Part shown: piece after piece, positions 16,095 through 25,425 of the stretch
Numbering within the stretch: the stretch's first letter is position 1
How the letters are laid out: each line of letters begins with the position of its first letter
Assembly: GCF_029854195.1 (NCBI RefSeq)
Contig: NZ_CP122960.1
Location: 1,804,001-1,868,000 of the forward strand
Reading direction: 5' to 3'
Length of the DNA: 64,000 nt
From: Amylibacter sp. IMCC11727
Lineage (GTDB): Bacteria; Pseudomonadota; Alphaproteobacteria; Rhodobacterales; Rhodobacteraceae
Position numbers and translations under genes: made by a program
The notes under the pieces: generated by a model
The model's input: the letters and a program-made list of their open reading frames with translations, nothing else
Database searches by the model: none
What the model was told of the DNA's origin: nothing

Positions 16095-16913
16095 ATGCGT
16101 ATTCAAGATTTAGGTGTGATGACGGGTGAAATCCTGCTTTTTGGCGGAATTTATTCAAACTTACCCGCATTGGATGCGCTTTTGTCCATTGCAATGGACC
16201 GTGGGATCAAGCCGCAAAACATGATTTGCACGGGTGATGTGGTGGCCTATTGCGCTGATGCTGAAGCCTCTGTTGCGCGACTGCGTGCGCTTGGGTGTCT
16301 TGTGTTGTCAGGGAATTGCGAGGTGCAATTGGCCCAAGACGCAGACGATTGTGGTTGCGGTTTTGAAGAAGGTTCCACCTGTTCTGCACTGTCCGCACGG
16401 TGGTATGCCCATGCCAAAAATCAAGTTACTTTAGAAAATAAAGTATGGATGAGCGGCTTACCTGAGCGCATCATTTTTACACACGAAGGCCGACGTTACG
16501 CAGTTGTCCACGGCGGTGCGAGCGATATCGCAACATTTGTCTGGCCCGTTACATCTGACGCGGATATTCAGCGTGAAATTGATCTGGTGCAAACACAGGT
16601 TGGCCCAGTGGACACGGTGATCGCAGGGCACACGGGTATTGCGATGGACAAGCAGGTTGATGGTGTACGTTGGATCAACTCTGGCGCAGTTGGTATGCCT
16701 CCAAATGATGGTGATGCCCGGGGAGCCTTTGCGATTTTGTCTGGAAATACCGTTCAATTTGAACGACTTACCTACGATACTGAAACCGCGCATCAGGCCA
16801 TGATCGCGGCAGGGCTGACCCAAGGCTATCACGAAACGCTTGTCTCAGGCTTTTGGCCCTCCGAAGAAACCTTACCACCAGAAATGCGGCGTCAGTCATC
16901 CGCCAATGGGTGA
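16095..16913 (+). CDS. Metallophosphoesterase family protein
   Basis: A 272-residue calcineurin-like phosphoesterase. The ATG at 16095 has GAGGAG 5 nt upstream; the frame is open further upstream but would overlap the divergent gene. GDVVAYCADAEASVARLR and LSGNCEVQLA give the GD and GNC/E metal-binding motifs, with VVHGGASD and VIAGHTGI supplying later histidines; WINSGAVGMPPNDGDAR matches the YfcE/MJ0936-like group. The substrate is unknown. Its last 22 nt overlap the convergent xerD gene. Confidence 0.88.
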   Translation: MRIQDLGVMTGEILLFGGIYSNLPALDALLSIAMDRGIKPQNMICTGDVVAYCADAEASVARLRALGCLVLSGNCEVQLAQDADDCGCGFEEGSTCSALSARWYAHAKNQVTLENKVWMSGLPERIIFTHEGRRYAVVHGGASDIATFVWPVTSDADIQREIDLVQTQVGPVDTVIAGHTGIAMDKQVDGVRWINSGAVGMPPNDGDARGAFAILSGNTVQFERLTYDTETAHQAMIAAGLTQGYHETLVSGFWPSEETLPPEMRRQSSANG

Positions 16914-17815
16914 TGGGTCAGCACGAGGGATTTTAGATTTTCATCCAAAACATGGGTGTAAATCTCGGTTGTGGCCACATCCGCATGGCCCAGCAGCATC
17001 TGAATTACCCGCAAGTCCGCGCCACCTGCCAACAAATGCGTTGCAAAAGCATGGCGCAGCGTATGTGGCGTTACCGTTTCAGGGCTCACACCCGCCATAA
17101 CAGCAATTTCTTTGACCAGTGTGTAAAACCGAACGCGGGTCAAATGACCGAGCTTGCCTCCAGAGGGGAACAAAAAACGCGATGCGGGTTTGCCGTTTTT
17201 CACATTGGCTTCTTCAACTCCATCACGCACCACCAACCACGCCGCAATGGCCATCTTTGCAGGCGGGGACAACGGCACAAGCCGTTCTTTATCCCCTTTA
17301 CCTCGCACCAGAACCATTTCGGGATTACCGCGCACGGATGCCACGGGCAAAGACACCAATTCGCTCACCCGCATACCTGTGGCATACAGCAATTGCATCA
17401 AACAGCTGTTGCGCAAGCGATCCGCCTCGGAACGGCCCGTAATTTGGGCTGCGTCCAGCAAGCGATCTACTTCGGCTTCTGATAGGGTTTTGGGCAAATG
17501 GCGTTTTTTCTTGGGGCCGCGTATTTGCGTGGCGGGATCATCATCACGCCAGCCTTCTTCAAAAGCAAAGCGAAACAACTGCCGCACTGCCGATAACCGC
17601 CGCGCGCGGGTGGCCTGAGCCATGCCTCGGTTGTCCAGACTGATTAGGTATCCTTCGACATCTGCGCGTGTGGCCTGTTCGAATGTTACTTTTTCAGCTG
17701 TTAAATACTCCGAAAACTCTGCCAAATCACGGGCATAGGCCTTCAGCGTGTTTTCGGATGCGTCTTGTTCAGCATACATCGCTTCCAGAAATATTTCGAT
17801 CCAGTTTTGCATCAC
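16892..17815 (-). CDS. xerD: Site-specific tyrosine recombinase XerD
   Basis: Resolves chromosome dimers at dif with XerC during division. The 307-residue protein has an N-terminal SAM-like core-binding domain (EIFLEAMYAEQDASENTLKAYARDL) and a C-terminal catalytic domain with the Arg in ATGMRVSELVSLP, HTLRHAFATHLL, and LGHADVATTEIYTHV ending in the nucleophilic Tyr. It starts by overlapping the stop of the upstream unknown exported-protein gene (ATGA). It is chromosomal and not flanked by integron or phage features, so XerD is preferred over a phage integrase. Confidence 0.94.
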   Translation of the reverse strand: MMQNWIEIFLEAMYAEQDASENTLKAYARDLAEFSEYLTAEKVTFEQATRADVEGYLISLDNRGMAQATRARRLSAVRQLFRFAFEEGWRDDDPATQIRGPKKKRHLPKTLSEAEVDRLLDAAQITGRSEADRLRNSCLMQLLYATGMRVSELVSLPVASVRGNPEMVLVRGKGDKERLVPLSPPAKMAIAAWLVVRDGVEEANVKNGKPASRFLFPSGGKLGHLTRVRFYTLVKEIAVMAGVSPETVTPHTLRHAFATHLLAGGADLRVIQMLLGHADVATTEIYTHVLDENLKSLVLTHHPLADD

Positions 17816-19314
17816 GATCGTCGCGACAAATACAGCACTGCTTGGATTGCAATACGCCGTGCTTCGTCTTCCAAACCTGCGATGCGCAGTGTTGCGATGG
17901 TTGTTTCCAACGCCGCAGGATCGCGGTGTCGCGAGCGAATTAGGTTGATCATGGACTTCATGATAGCTTCGCCCATTTGCCCCCGCTTCGCATCCTCGAT
18001 CAGTGAATTGGAAAAGGTTGTGCCTTGAAATGCCGCCAAAATCGCCGCTTCGATATCTGTGCTGGCGGTCTCTGGCAATTCACCCAAGGCCAAAGTTTGC
18101 AAAAACGCATCCGTGGCCGTTTGGGGGGCGTAATCTGCCACCAGCTCTGCGTTGTCCGCATGCAAAAGGTTCAGGAAAAACCGCGTGCGATCCCCTGATG
18201 GGGTCAAGGCGACACCTTCCAAATCATCTGCTGCAATATCTGATAGGATAAATTCCAAACCTACCGCATTCAGATCACGATAAGCTGTGCGCAGCGCATC
18301 AGAAATCTGTTCCGCAGTGCCCACATCCATGGCGCGCAACAGTTTTTGGACCGCCGACACACGCACCCAAACACCCCCAGAAGCCGATGGTTTTCCATCT
18401 TGATACAAGGCGATCAATTGCTGTGGCGGGATCGCTTGAGACCGTACCAAACGTTCCATAGCAATCACCTGATTGCGCCAACCTGTTTCACGCTGCAAAT
18501 CTTGGTGCAAGAACGCCAAAGGCAAGGCCTGCCCACTGCGTGGCATGGCAAGCGCCTCTCGCATTATGAAATCAAGCGCGGTCAAGGGCACAGGGGCAGG
18601 GGGCGGATTGCTTTCGTCAAACAGTTCTGGATCCAGAAACAGGGTCAGCAGTTCCGCATCCAATTCGGGGATTTGACGTAAGGATTTCGCGGTGGTCAGG
18701 GTCAAAGCCGCCGCCGACCAATCATTTTCACGAGCCAAACAAAACACCCGTTCCTTAAGGCCTGGGGCAAGGGATGGATTGCGCAACATGGTGGCACAGG
18801 CCGATTGCGCCCGACCCGTCAACAACCCCACCTCAAAGGATTGTTGGAACAGTTCGGGTGTGCTTGGCCCTGCTTGGTTCAACAACGCCTCCGCCTGATC
18901 AAGCGCGCCAGCATTCAACAAATGGGCCACACGAGCAGACAACAATGTACCTGGGTTTGAAACTCGTGCAGGTGGATCAATTTCGCTGAGCGCAATGCGT
19001 TGCCACAACGCTGTAATTTCATGCAACGTAAAATCGAAATAGGGTGCAATGAGCCGCGCAATGACCTTTGGGTCGCCATTGCCCCAAAAATTCTGCGGAA
19101 TGCCTGTTTGCTGTGAGGTTAAAATTCCAACCGCATCGGGTTGTGACGCGCTCAACGGTGTCGACGTAATCGCCTCGGAAGAGGGGCTGTCGATACTGTT
19201 TTGGACAACGGGATCGAGCGTGGTTTGTTTAATCTGTGCGAATGCAGGCCCTTGTCCTGCAAGGGACAAAGCAATCAATACCCCCGCATTGGCTAGAAAT
19301 TGTTTATGAATCAT
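17812..19314 (-). CDS. Exported protein of unknown function
   Basis: No family was recognised. The 500-residue protein starts at the ATG at 19314 and has a typical signal peptide (MIHKQFLANAGVLIALSLAGQGPAFAQ), so it is probably periplasmic. The rest is rich in Ala, Leu and helix-forming stretches that suggest an all-helical, possibly TPR-like repeat solenoid (for example HLLNAGALDQAEALLNQAG, FRIAGLEDEARRIAIQAV-like segments). It is sandwiched between a 44-codon gene (11-nt overlap) and xerD (4-nt overlap), so the three are translated from one message. A structural role at the envelope is possible but unsupported. Confidence 0.8.
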   Translation of the reverse strand: MIHKQFLANAGVLIALSLAGQGPAFAQIKQTTLDPVVQNSIDSPSSEAITSTPLSASQPDAVGILTSQQTGIPQNFWGNGDPKVIARLIAPYFDFTLHEITALWQRIALSEIDPPARVSNPGTLLSARVAHLLNAGALDQAEALLNQAGPSTPELFQQSFEVGLLTGRAQSACATMLRNPSLAPGLKERVFCLARENDWSAAALTLTTAKSLRQIPELDAELLTLFLDPELFDESNPPPAPVPLTALDFIMREALAMPRSGQALPLAFLHQDLQRETGWRNQVIAMERLVRSQAIPPQQLIALYQDGKPSASGGVWVRVSAVQKLLRAMDVGTAEQISDALRTAYRDLNAVGLEFILSDIAADDLEGVALTPSGDRTRFFLNLLHADNAELVADYAPQTATDAFLQTLALGELPETASTDIEAAILAAFQGTTFSNSLIEDAKRGQMGEAIMKSMINLIRSRHRDPAALETTIATLRIAGLEDEARRIAIQAVLYLSRRS

Positions 19315-19438
19315 CAAGCGTAACAGGAACCGTCACCTCGGTTTGGGGGGTGGAAAGATCACCCACAAAGGAATAGCCGAGTAAGCCCAAGAACCCCAGA
19401 ACGATCAGAATAATTACAAACCGTATCAACTTGCCCAT
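19304..19438 (-). CDS. Small single-pass membrane protein (44 residues), unknown function
   Basis: A 44-codon gene. The peptide begins MGKLIRFVIILIVLGFLGLL: a basic N-terminus followed by one strongly hydrophobic helix (about residues 5-24), then a short polar acidic tail ending TLDDS. Its stop overlaps the start of the unknown exported protein by 11 nt, so it is translationally coupled. The regular codon use, the clean membrane helix and the coupling support a real gene; no direct match could be checked. It may tether or assist the downstream protein (inference). Confidence 0.65.
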   Translation of the reverse strand: MGKLIRFVIILIVLGFLGLLGYSFVGDLSTPQTEVTVPVTLDDS

Positions 19439-19636
19439 TATAATATTCGCCCTTGAGCCCTGTTTTCGTTTCGTTGCCCCAAAACCGCATCCGAAGAAAA
19501 CGATCCTAAGGGGTTGTGTGAAGTTTAGACAATGTTATCACCCAAAATGGAATTTGATAATGGGGCATCGGCAGGAAGTTGCGTATTTTCTGCCCGTGTG
19601 GTCCAAATTGAAACGTCACACTGAAACGGAGCCGCC

Positions 19637-20191
19637 GTGCGCTATCAGCTGAATAAAACCATTGCGGTCATCGGGCTTATGGGGGCAGGCAAAACCGCTG
19701 TCGGTACGCTTGTGGCGCAAAAACTCGGTGCAGCGTTTCTTGATTCCGATCAGGAAATTGAAAAAGCCGCGAACATGTCCGTGGCCGAGATTTTTGCCCG
19801 CGATGGCGAAGGGTTTTTTCGCACCAAAGAAAGCCAGATTTTAGAACGCCTGTTAAAAAGCGAGCCTTGCATCCTGTCCACAGGTGGCGGCGCATACATG
19901 ACAGAAGTGAACCGCAAGCTGATTTCAGATCACGGCGTGGCGCTATGGCTTAAGGCAGATTTGGATTTGCTGTGGTCGCGGGTCCGCCACAAAGACACGC
20001 GGCCCTTGTTGCGCACGGACAATCCAAAACAAACGCTGGCCGATCTGTTGGAAAAACGCGAACCCGTTTACGCCAATGCAGAAATTGTGGTGGAATCCGA
20101 AAAAGGCATCAGCCTTGACGACATGGCGAACAAAGTCGTGGAAACATTGCTCAACGCGCCCCACAGCGGCGTGACACAAAAGGCAGGATAA
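19637..20191 (+). CDS. aroK: Shikimate kinase
   Basis: Phosphorylates shikimate with ATP in the aromatic amino acid (shikimate) pathway. The 184-residue protein has the P-loop GLMGAGKTAVG at residues about 13-23, FLDSDQEIEKAANMSVAEIF (shikimate-binding Asp), FRTKESQ, and STGGGAYM. The start is a GTG at 19637 with GGAG 5 nt upstream. The stop overlaps the aroB ATG by 1 nt (TAATG), giving the classic aroK-aroB operon. Confidence 0.95.
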   Translation: MRYQLNKTIAVIGLMGAGKTAVGTLVAQKLGAAFLDSDQEIEKAANMSVAEIFARDGEGFFRTKESQILERLLKSEPCILSTGGGAYMTEVNRKLISDHGVALWLKADLDLLWSRVRHKDTRPLLRTDNPKQTLADLLEKREPVYANAEIVVESEKGISLDDMANKVVETLLNAPHSGVTQKAG

Positions 20192-21303
20192 TGCGCGAAC
20201 AAGTACATGTTGCCCTTGGCACACGGTCCTATGACATTGAAATCGGTACGGATTTGCTGGGCCAAAGCGGATCGTTTATTGCACCAATGTTGCAGCGCAA
20301 AAAGGTGGCGATCATTACCGATGAAACTGTCGCTGGCCTGCATTTGACAACACTGCTTGAGGGGCTGCACGCTGAAGGGATAGAGGCTGTGACCCTAACC
20401 TTGCCTGCGGGCGAAGCTACGAAATCTTGGGATAACATCCAGAATTCCGTGGAATGGTTGCTGGCGGAAAAGATCGAACGGGATGACATACTCATCGCTT
20501 TTGGCGGTGGGGTCATCGGCGATCTGGCGGGCTTTGCGGCCGCTATTGTGCGCCGTGGCATTCGCTTTGTGCAAATTCCGACGACGCTGTTGTCACAGGT
20601 GGACAGCTCGGTTGGGGGTAAAACAGGGATCAACTCGCCCCACGGCAAAAACCTTGTGGGCGCTTTTTATCAGCCGCAATTGGTTTTGGCAGATGTGTCC
20701 GTGCTTGGCACGCTTACACGGCGGGATTATTTGGCAGGTTACGGCGAAGTCGCAAAATACGGTCTGCTTGGGGACGCTACATATTGGGAATGGCTTGAAG
20801 AAAACGCCAGTGCCGCCGCCGAAGGGGACGTGGCCAAACGCATTTATGCGGTGAAACGATCCTGCGAAATGAAAGCAAACATAGTTGCGCGCGATGAACA
20901 AGAACGGGGCGATCGAGCGTTGTTAAACCTTGGCCACACCTTCGGTCACGCGCTAGAGGCTGCAACAGGCTATTCTGATCGTTTGTTACACGGCGAAGGC
21001 GTATCCATCGGGTGTTCGCTGGCCTTTGAAGTGTCCCAACGGCTCGGGTTTTGCTCGCAAGAGGCCCCAAGCCGCGTGCGCGAACATTTTAAGGCAATGG
21101 GCATGAAATGTGACCTGTCTGAAATCGACGGCGATTTGCCAGATGCGGACGGTTTGATTGCCTTAATGGGGCAGGATAAAAAAGTCCGTGCAGGGGTAAT
21201 CGGCTTCATCATGGCCCGCGGGCTGGGGGATGCTTTCGTTACGCGGGATGTGGATTTATCGGTGGTAAAAGACGTGCTGGAACGGGCGCTCGCGCAGCGT
21301 TAA
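20191..21303 (+). CDS. aroB: 3-dehydroquinate synthase
   Basis: Converts DAHP to 3-dehydroquinate, using NAD and a divalent metal. The 370-residue protein has LPAGEATKSW, the NAD-binding FGGGVIGDLAGFAAA, PTTLLSQVDSSVGGKTGIN, and metal ligands in GYGEVAKYGLL, LNLGHTFGHALE and LLHGEGVSIG. It is coupled to aroK. Its stop TAA and the stop of the convergent EamA gene share the four bases TTAA. Confidence 0.97.
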   Translation: MREQVHVALGTRSYDIEIGTDLLGQSGSFIAPMLQRKKVAIITDETVAGLHLTTLLEGLHAEGIEAVTLTLPAGEATKSWDNIQNSVEWLLAEKIERDDILIAFGGGVIGDLAGFAAAIVRRGIRFVQIPTTLLSQVDSSVGGKTGINSPHGKNLVGAFYQPQLVLADVSVLGTLTRRDYLAGYGEVAKYGLLGDATYWEWLEENASAAAEGDVAKRIYAVKRSCEMKANIVARDEQERGDRALLNLGHTFGHALEAATGYSDRLLHGEGVSIGCSLAFEVSQRLGFCSQEAPSRVREHFKAMGMKCDLSEIDGDLPDADGLIALMGQDKKVRAGVIGFIMARGLGDAFVTRDVDLSVVKDVLERALAQR

Positions 21304-22187
21304 TCCGCCGCCTTTTTTATCGCACCGGATGCCAAAGCAACGCCCACCGCGACAATGGCAATACCAACCCATTTTGCCATGCTGATCGGCTCGGCCAAGA
21401 ACATCCACCCCCCAATTGCGCCGATTGTCGGAACCATGGCAGCTGCTGCAGCGGCGATGGCGGACCCAAGGGCGCGGATCGCATAAAGATAGGTAAAGTT
21501 GGCCACAAACCCAGCCATAAACCCTTGAAACAGCTGTAAACTAAGGATCGGTGCGGGCAGGGAGGTTAGCGTGGTTCCAAAGATCAACAAGCCCACCGCA
21601 AACGCAATGGCCGACCAGCCGAGCAACAGGATAGCCCCATCCACTGGGTCAAGCGATGCCCAATTGAACCGCACGGTATAGCTGGCCCAACAGCACGAGG
21701 CACACAGGAACAGCAAATGGCCTCGCCATGCTCCGTTTTGCGCGTTTGAAATGGCTTCAAAGCCGCCAACGGCCAATGCGCCAATCACCACCAGCGCAAT
21801 GCCGACAAACTGCGAAATTCGATAGTTTGATCCAAGAACCCCAATGGTGATGGCCGCCACGAACACGGGCAACATGGATGGAGTAAACAATCCCCCATCA
21901 ACCGTTGGCGCAAACCGAAACCCAGACGCCAACAACACCGTAAACAACGTGCCACCCAAACCGCCGATGATTGCCACATCCAGCCAACTTGCGCCTTTAG
22001 GCTTCAGCCCGCGTTTCAAAATAAACGGCAACATCGCTACGGCTGCAGGAAAGGATCGTAAGAACCCAACATCAAACGCACCAAGATTTTGCGTCATGGC
22101 GGCCCGTGTGGACACCAGATAGCTGCCCCAGATCAGAATTGTAATGAACAAAGCGCCCCAAGCCAAAATGCTTTGGCGCAGGGTCAT
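21300..22187 (-). CDS. EamA/DMT family transporter
   Basis: A 295-residue inner-membrane protein with about ten hydrophobic helices in two EamA repeats, typical of drug/metabolite (DMT) exporters. The start at 22187 overlaps the stop of the radical SAM gene (ATGA); the frame is open to 22229 but that would run inside the upstream gene. First repeat: WGALFITILIWGSYLVSTRA; second repeat begins near HLLFLCASCCWASYTV. The coupling suggests it exports or imports something linked to the radical SAM enzyme (inference). Confidence 0.88.
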   Translation of the reverse strand: MTLRQSILAWGALFITILIWGSYLVSTRAAMTQNLGAFDVGFLRSFPAAVAMLPFILKRGLKPKGASWLDVAIIGGLGGTLFTVLLASGFRFAPTVDGGLFTPSMLPVFVAAITIGVLGSNYRISQFVGIALVVIGALAVGGFEAISNAQNGAWRGHLLFLCASCCWASYTVRFNWASLDPVDGAILLLGWSAIAFAVGLLIFGTTLTSLPAPILSLQLFQGFMAGFVANFTYLYAIRALGSAIAAAAAAMVPTIGAIGGWMFLAEPISMAKWVGIAIVAVGVALASGAIKKAAD

Positions 22188-23146
22188 GCGGAACAGGACG
22201 CGCCACCCAAAACGCAAAACTTGGCGCAATGTGGGTGGTTTAATTTGACGGGTTGTTCGGCCTCTTCCAGTGTCTGACCCAAATCAAACTGCGGATCATA
22301 GGCCAGCAAGGTACAGGCCAACACGGACAAATGATCAGAACCTTTTTTCTTAACCACCATACGCGAAGACGCACACATCACATTATTGGGTGATTTGTTT
22401 AAGATACCCCAGCAAGCAGTTGTAATTTCGGGCACTTCCACCGTTTCATCCATTTCTGGGAACAGCAAAGTTGCAGCTGGATTATAGGCATCAATGTCAA
22501 AACCGTGGGTTTCGTAAAACGCTGCATATCCCGCGCGGCTTTGGGCATCCGTATCGCCCCAAACCGTGCGCCCGGCCACGTGCATGGTAAATCCATTGTC
22601 CTGCAACCACGCCATCCCCTTCAAAGCAATGGCATAGCTGCCTTTCCCACGTTCTTGGTCGTGCAATTCTTCTGAATAGTGATCCACAGAAATGTGCAGC
22701 GTCAGTTTGTTGGGGAATTCAGCGTTCAGCGCCAATAAACCTGCTTTCATAGACTTACGCATCATCGGCAACATGGCATTTGTCAGGATCAACACGTCAA
22801 AGCCGCGCTCCAAACAGACGCGCGCGATGTCGATCATCTCGGCGTTCATGAACGGCTCGCCCCCCGTAAAGGCGATTTCGGTTGTGGGCCAATTGCGTTC
22901 GGCAATTTGATCCAAATAGGACGAAACCTCATCCGCAGTGATATAAACCAGCCGATCATTCTTGGGCGAAGATTCGATATAGCAATTCAAGCATTCGATA
23001 TTGCACAATGTCCCTGTGTTGAACCACAGCGTTGTCGCCCCACGCAGGGCCACACGAGCCCGTGGTTCACCCTTGGCCGTGATATCAGGGTCTTGAAACT
23101 TTGCCGCTGGCAGTGGGTCGGGCAGGGTAAATTTTTGGTCGTTCAT
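22184..23146 (-). CDS. Radical SAM protein with C-terminal cysteine cluster
   Basis: A 320-residue radical SAM enzyme. The CxxxCxxC cluster motif is CNIECLNC at about residue 48, followed by TGGEPF (SAM-binding GGE motif) near 95. The C-terminus carries further cysteines (HPHCAKFCVLGGASCSA), plus Cys in TTACWGIL and MCASSRM, which could ligate a second iron-sulfur cluster as in SPASM or twitch domains. The chemistry and substrate are not identifiable. It is upstream of and overlapping an EamA transporter gene. Confidence 0.85.
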   Translation of the reverse strand: MNDQKFTLPDPLPAAKFQDPDITAKGEPRARVALRGATTLWFNTGTLCNIECLNCYIESSPKNDRLVYITADEVSSYLDQIAERNWPTTEIAFTGGEPFMNAEMIDIARVCLERGFDVLILTNAMLPMMRKSMKAGLLALNAEFPNKLTLHISVDHYSEELHDQERGKGSYAIALKGMAWLQDNGFTMHVAGRTVWGDTDAQSRAGYAAFYETHGFDIDAYNPAATLLFPEMDETVEVPEITTACWGILNKSPNNVMCASSRMVVKKKGSDHLSVLACTLLAYDPQFDLGQTLEEAEQPVKLNHPHCAKFCVLGGASCSA

Positions 23147-23287
23147 AGGGTTGCCTGTAGATGCTCTGCCATTGGCTAACCTGTATCAGGTTACATATCA
23201 AAGGAAAGCTTGTAAAATGCACGGAGTTGTGACTGTATACGCACAAGAAATGATATCGCTAACGTAAACGGAATCAGAGGCTTACAA

Positions 23288-24742
23288 ATGGTGGCAACCA
23301 CAATCCCCGTCGACGCATTTGACTTGGTCATTATTGGGGGCACAGGGGATCTGTCCCGCCGCAAAATCCTGCCAGGCCTATTTCGCCGTATGTGTGCAGG
23401 ACAAATGCCTGACACCGCGCGCGTTATCGGGGCGTCACGGTCGGATATGGACAAGGCAGGCTTTCAGGCTTTTGTCCGTAAAGCCCTAGAGGAATTTGCA
23501 GGCGAAACCCAATGTGATGACGGCGCGGTTGATCGTTTCTTGGAGTTGATCGACTATGAAACGCTCGATGTGTTTGCCGATGACGGTTGGAAACGCCTCA
23601 AGAAGAAGCTGCGTCCTGATGTGATACGCTCTGTGTATTTTTCCGTTGGGCCGAGCCTGTTTGGCGAAATTGCCAGAAAACTGTCGGCTCATGGTGTAAC
23701 GGATGACCACAGCCGTATTGTTGTGGAAAAACCCTTTGGCCATGATCTTGAAACCGCCAAAGAGTTAAACGCAGAACTGCGCGCCTGTTTCAAAGAAGAA
23801 CAAATTTATCGCATTGATCATTATCTGGGCAAAGAGACCGTGCAAAACCTGATGGCCGTTCGGTTCGGCAATGCACTGTTCGAACCGCTGTGGAATGCAC
23901 AGCATGTGGATCACGTGCAAATCACCGTTGCGGAAACGGTCAGTGTTGACGGACGAGGGGCCTATTACGATAAATCTGGCGCGATGCGGGACATGGTGCA
24001 AAACCACATCATGCAGCTGTTGTGCCTCACCGCTATGGAACCGCCCAGCAAATACGGCGCAGACGCAGTGCGCGATGAAAAGCTCAAGGTTATCAGGGCT
24101 CTCGAACCCGTTGCCATGGATGAAGTTGTGCGTGGGCAATACAGTGCGGGCGGGGATATTGCCGACTATCTTACCCATTCCGAGAACCCAAAATCGAAAA
24201 CCGAAAGCTTCATCGCGATGAAGGTCAAGATTGCGAATTGGCGGTGGGCAGGAACACCGTTTTACATTCGCACAGGCAAACGGTTGCGCAAACGCATGTC
24301 CGAAATCGCCATCGTGTTCAAAGACCCGCCTCATTCCATTTTCGATGGGGATTTCAATCGCAAAGGCAATGTTTTGGTCATTCGCCTGCAACCAGATGAA
24401 GGCATGACCCTGCGTGTCACCATCAAAGAACCAGGTCCAGGTGGAATGCGCCTAACCGAAGTACCCCTTGATATGACCTTTGCCGAGGCTTTGGGGGATC
24501 AGGTGGCCTTTATGCCAGATGCCTATGAACGGTTGATCATGGATGTTATTCGCGGCGATCAAACCCTGTTTATGCGCGGAGACGAGGTCGAAGCCGCATG
24601 GAACTGGGTCGATCCCATCATTGACGCATGGCAATCCGCAAATGACACGCCAAGCGAGTATGATGCCAATGGTTCGGGCCCCGAAGACAGCCTTATGTTG
24701 TTGCACCGTGAAGGTCGGCGCTGGCGCGAAATTAAATCATGA
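23288..24742 (+). CDS. zwf: Glucose-6-phosphate 1-dehydrogenase
   Basis: Oxidises glucose 6-phosphate to 6-phosphogluconolactone, feeding the Entner-Doudoroff and pentose phosphate routes. The 484-residue protein has the NADP-binding IIGGTGDLSRRKILP near the N-terminus and the active-site signature RIDHYLGKETVQN, then FYIRTGKRL and NEXT-like WNWVDPII. It is first in zwf-pgl-pgi; the stop overlaps pgl (ATGA). The 141 nt upstream form a divergent region with the radical SAM gene. Confidence 0.97.
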   Translation: MVATTIPVDAFDLVIIGGTGDLSRRKILPGLFRRMCAGQMPDTARVIGASRSDMDKAGFQAFVRKALEEFAGETQCDDGAVDRFLELIDYETLDVFADDGWKRLKKKLRPDVIRSVYFSVGPSLFGEIARKLSAHGVTDDHSRIVVEKPFGHDLETAKELNAELRACFKEEQIYRIDHYLGKETVQNLMAVRFGNALFEPLWNAQHVDHVQITVAETVSVDGRGAYYDKSGAMRDMVQNHIMQLLCLTAMEPPSKYGADAVRDEKLKVIRALEPVAMDEVVRGQYSAGGDIADYLTHSENPKSKTESFIAMKVKIANWRWAGTPFYIRTGKRLRKRMSEIAIVFKDPPHSIFDGDFNRKGNVLVIRLQPDEGMTLRVTIKEPGPGGMRLTEVPLDMTFAEALGDQVAFMPDAYERLIMDVIRGDQTLFMRGDEVEAAWNWVDPIIDAWQSANDTPSEYDANGSGPEDSLMLLHREGRRWREIKS

Positions 24743-25416
24743 CCAAAATTACAGAATACAACAGCCGCGATGCCTTGTTTCATGGGCTGGCCCATTGTGT
24801 GGGGCAGCAACTGGAAACGGCGCTCAGCGCCAAAACGCATGCGACGTTAGCAGTTCCAGGCGGCACAACACCGGCGCCTTTCTTTGAACGGCTACGGCAA
24901 AATCCGCTCGATTGGAAAAACATCCGCGTCACGCTGACAGATGAACGTTTTGTTCCCGAATCCTCTGATCGGTCCAACACGCGACTGCTGCGCCAGACCT
25001 TGTTTCAAGATCACGCCGCAGATGCGCAGTTCATTCCGCTTTATGCACCCGCAGATCAGCCAGAAGACGTCCTGCCGGCTCTTCGAATGGGTGTGACCCA
25101 AGTTTTGCCATTGGATGTTTGCGTGCTGGGGATGGGCACTGATATGCACACCGCCAGCCTGTTTCCTGGTGCAGACCTTTTGGCTGAAGCTTTGGGGGAC
25201 ACAGCTCCAACAGTTTTGCCGATGCGCGCCCCAAATGCGCCAGAACCGCGCATGACGCTGTCCGCGCCCGTTTTGCGCGGGGCAGGGCATGTGCATCTTC
25301 TGATCACAGGCCCTGACAAAAAACAGGCGTTGCAAAACGCAATGGAACTCACCGACGAAACGCTGGCTCCTGTGCGCTGTATTTTGGCCCAAGCCCACGT
25401 TCATTACGCAGATTAA
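24739..25416 (+). CDS. pgl: 6-phosphogluconolactonase
   Basis: Hydrolyses 6-phosphogluconolactone to 6-phosphogluconate. The 225-residue protein is of the SOL/DevB type (glucosamine isomerase-like fold), with VPGGTTPAPFFERL, VTLTDERFVP and VLGMGTDMHTASLFPGAD. It overlaps the zwf stop and precedes pgi by 9 nt, so the three act on glucose 6-phosphate together. Confidence 0.95.
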   Translation: MTKITEYNSRDALFHGLAHCVGQQLETALSAKTHATLAVPGGTTPAPFFERLRQNPLDWKNIRVTLTDERFVPESSDRSNTRLLRQTLFQDHAADAQFIPLYAPADQPEDVLPALRMGVTQVLPLDVCVLGMGTDMHTASLFPGADLLAEALGDTAPTVLPMRAPNAPEPRMTLSAPVLRGAGHVHLLITGPDKKQALQNAMELTDETLAPVRCILAQAHVHYAD

Positions 25417-25425
25417 GAGGACACG

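Noticed and set aside
16095..17815. Possible integron or prophage because of a tyrosine recombinase
   Set aside because: The recombinase has XerD-type sequence and a housekeeping setting; no attachment repeats, phage genes or cassette arrays were seen.
23227..23246. TTGTG...CACAA with an off-centre GTATAC before zwf, considered as an operator for a sugar-catabolism regulator
   Set aside because: The arms are only 5 bp, the inner GTATAC is not at the centre, and no second copy was found.
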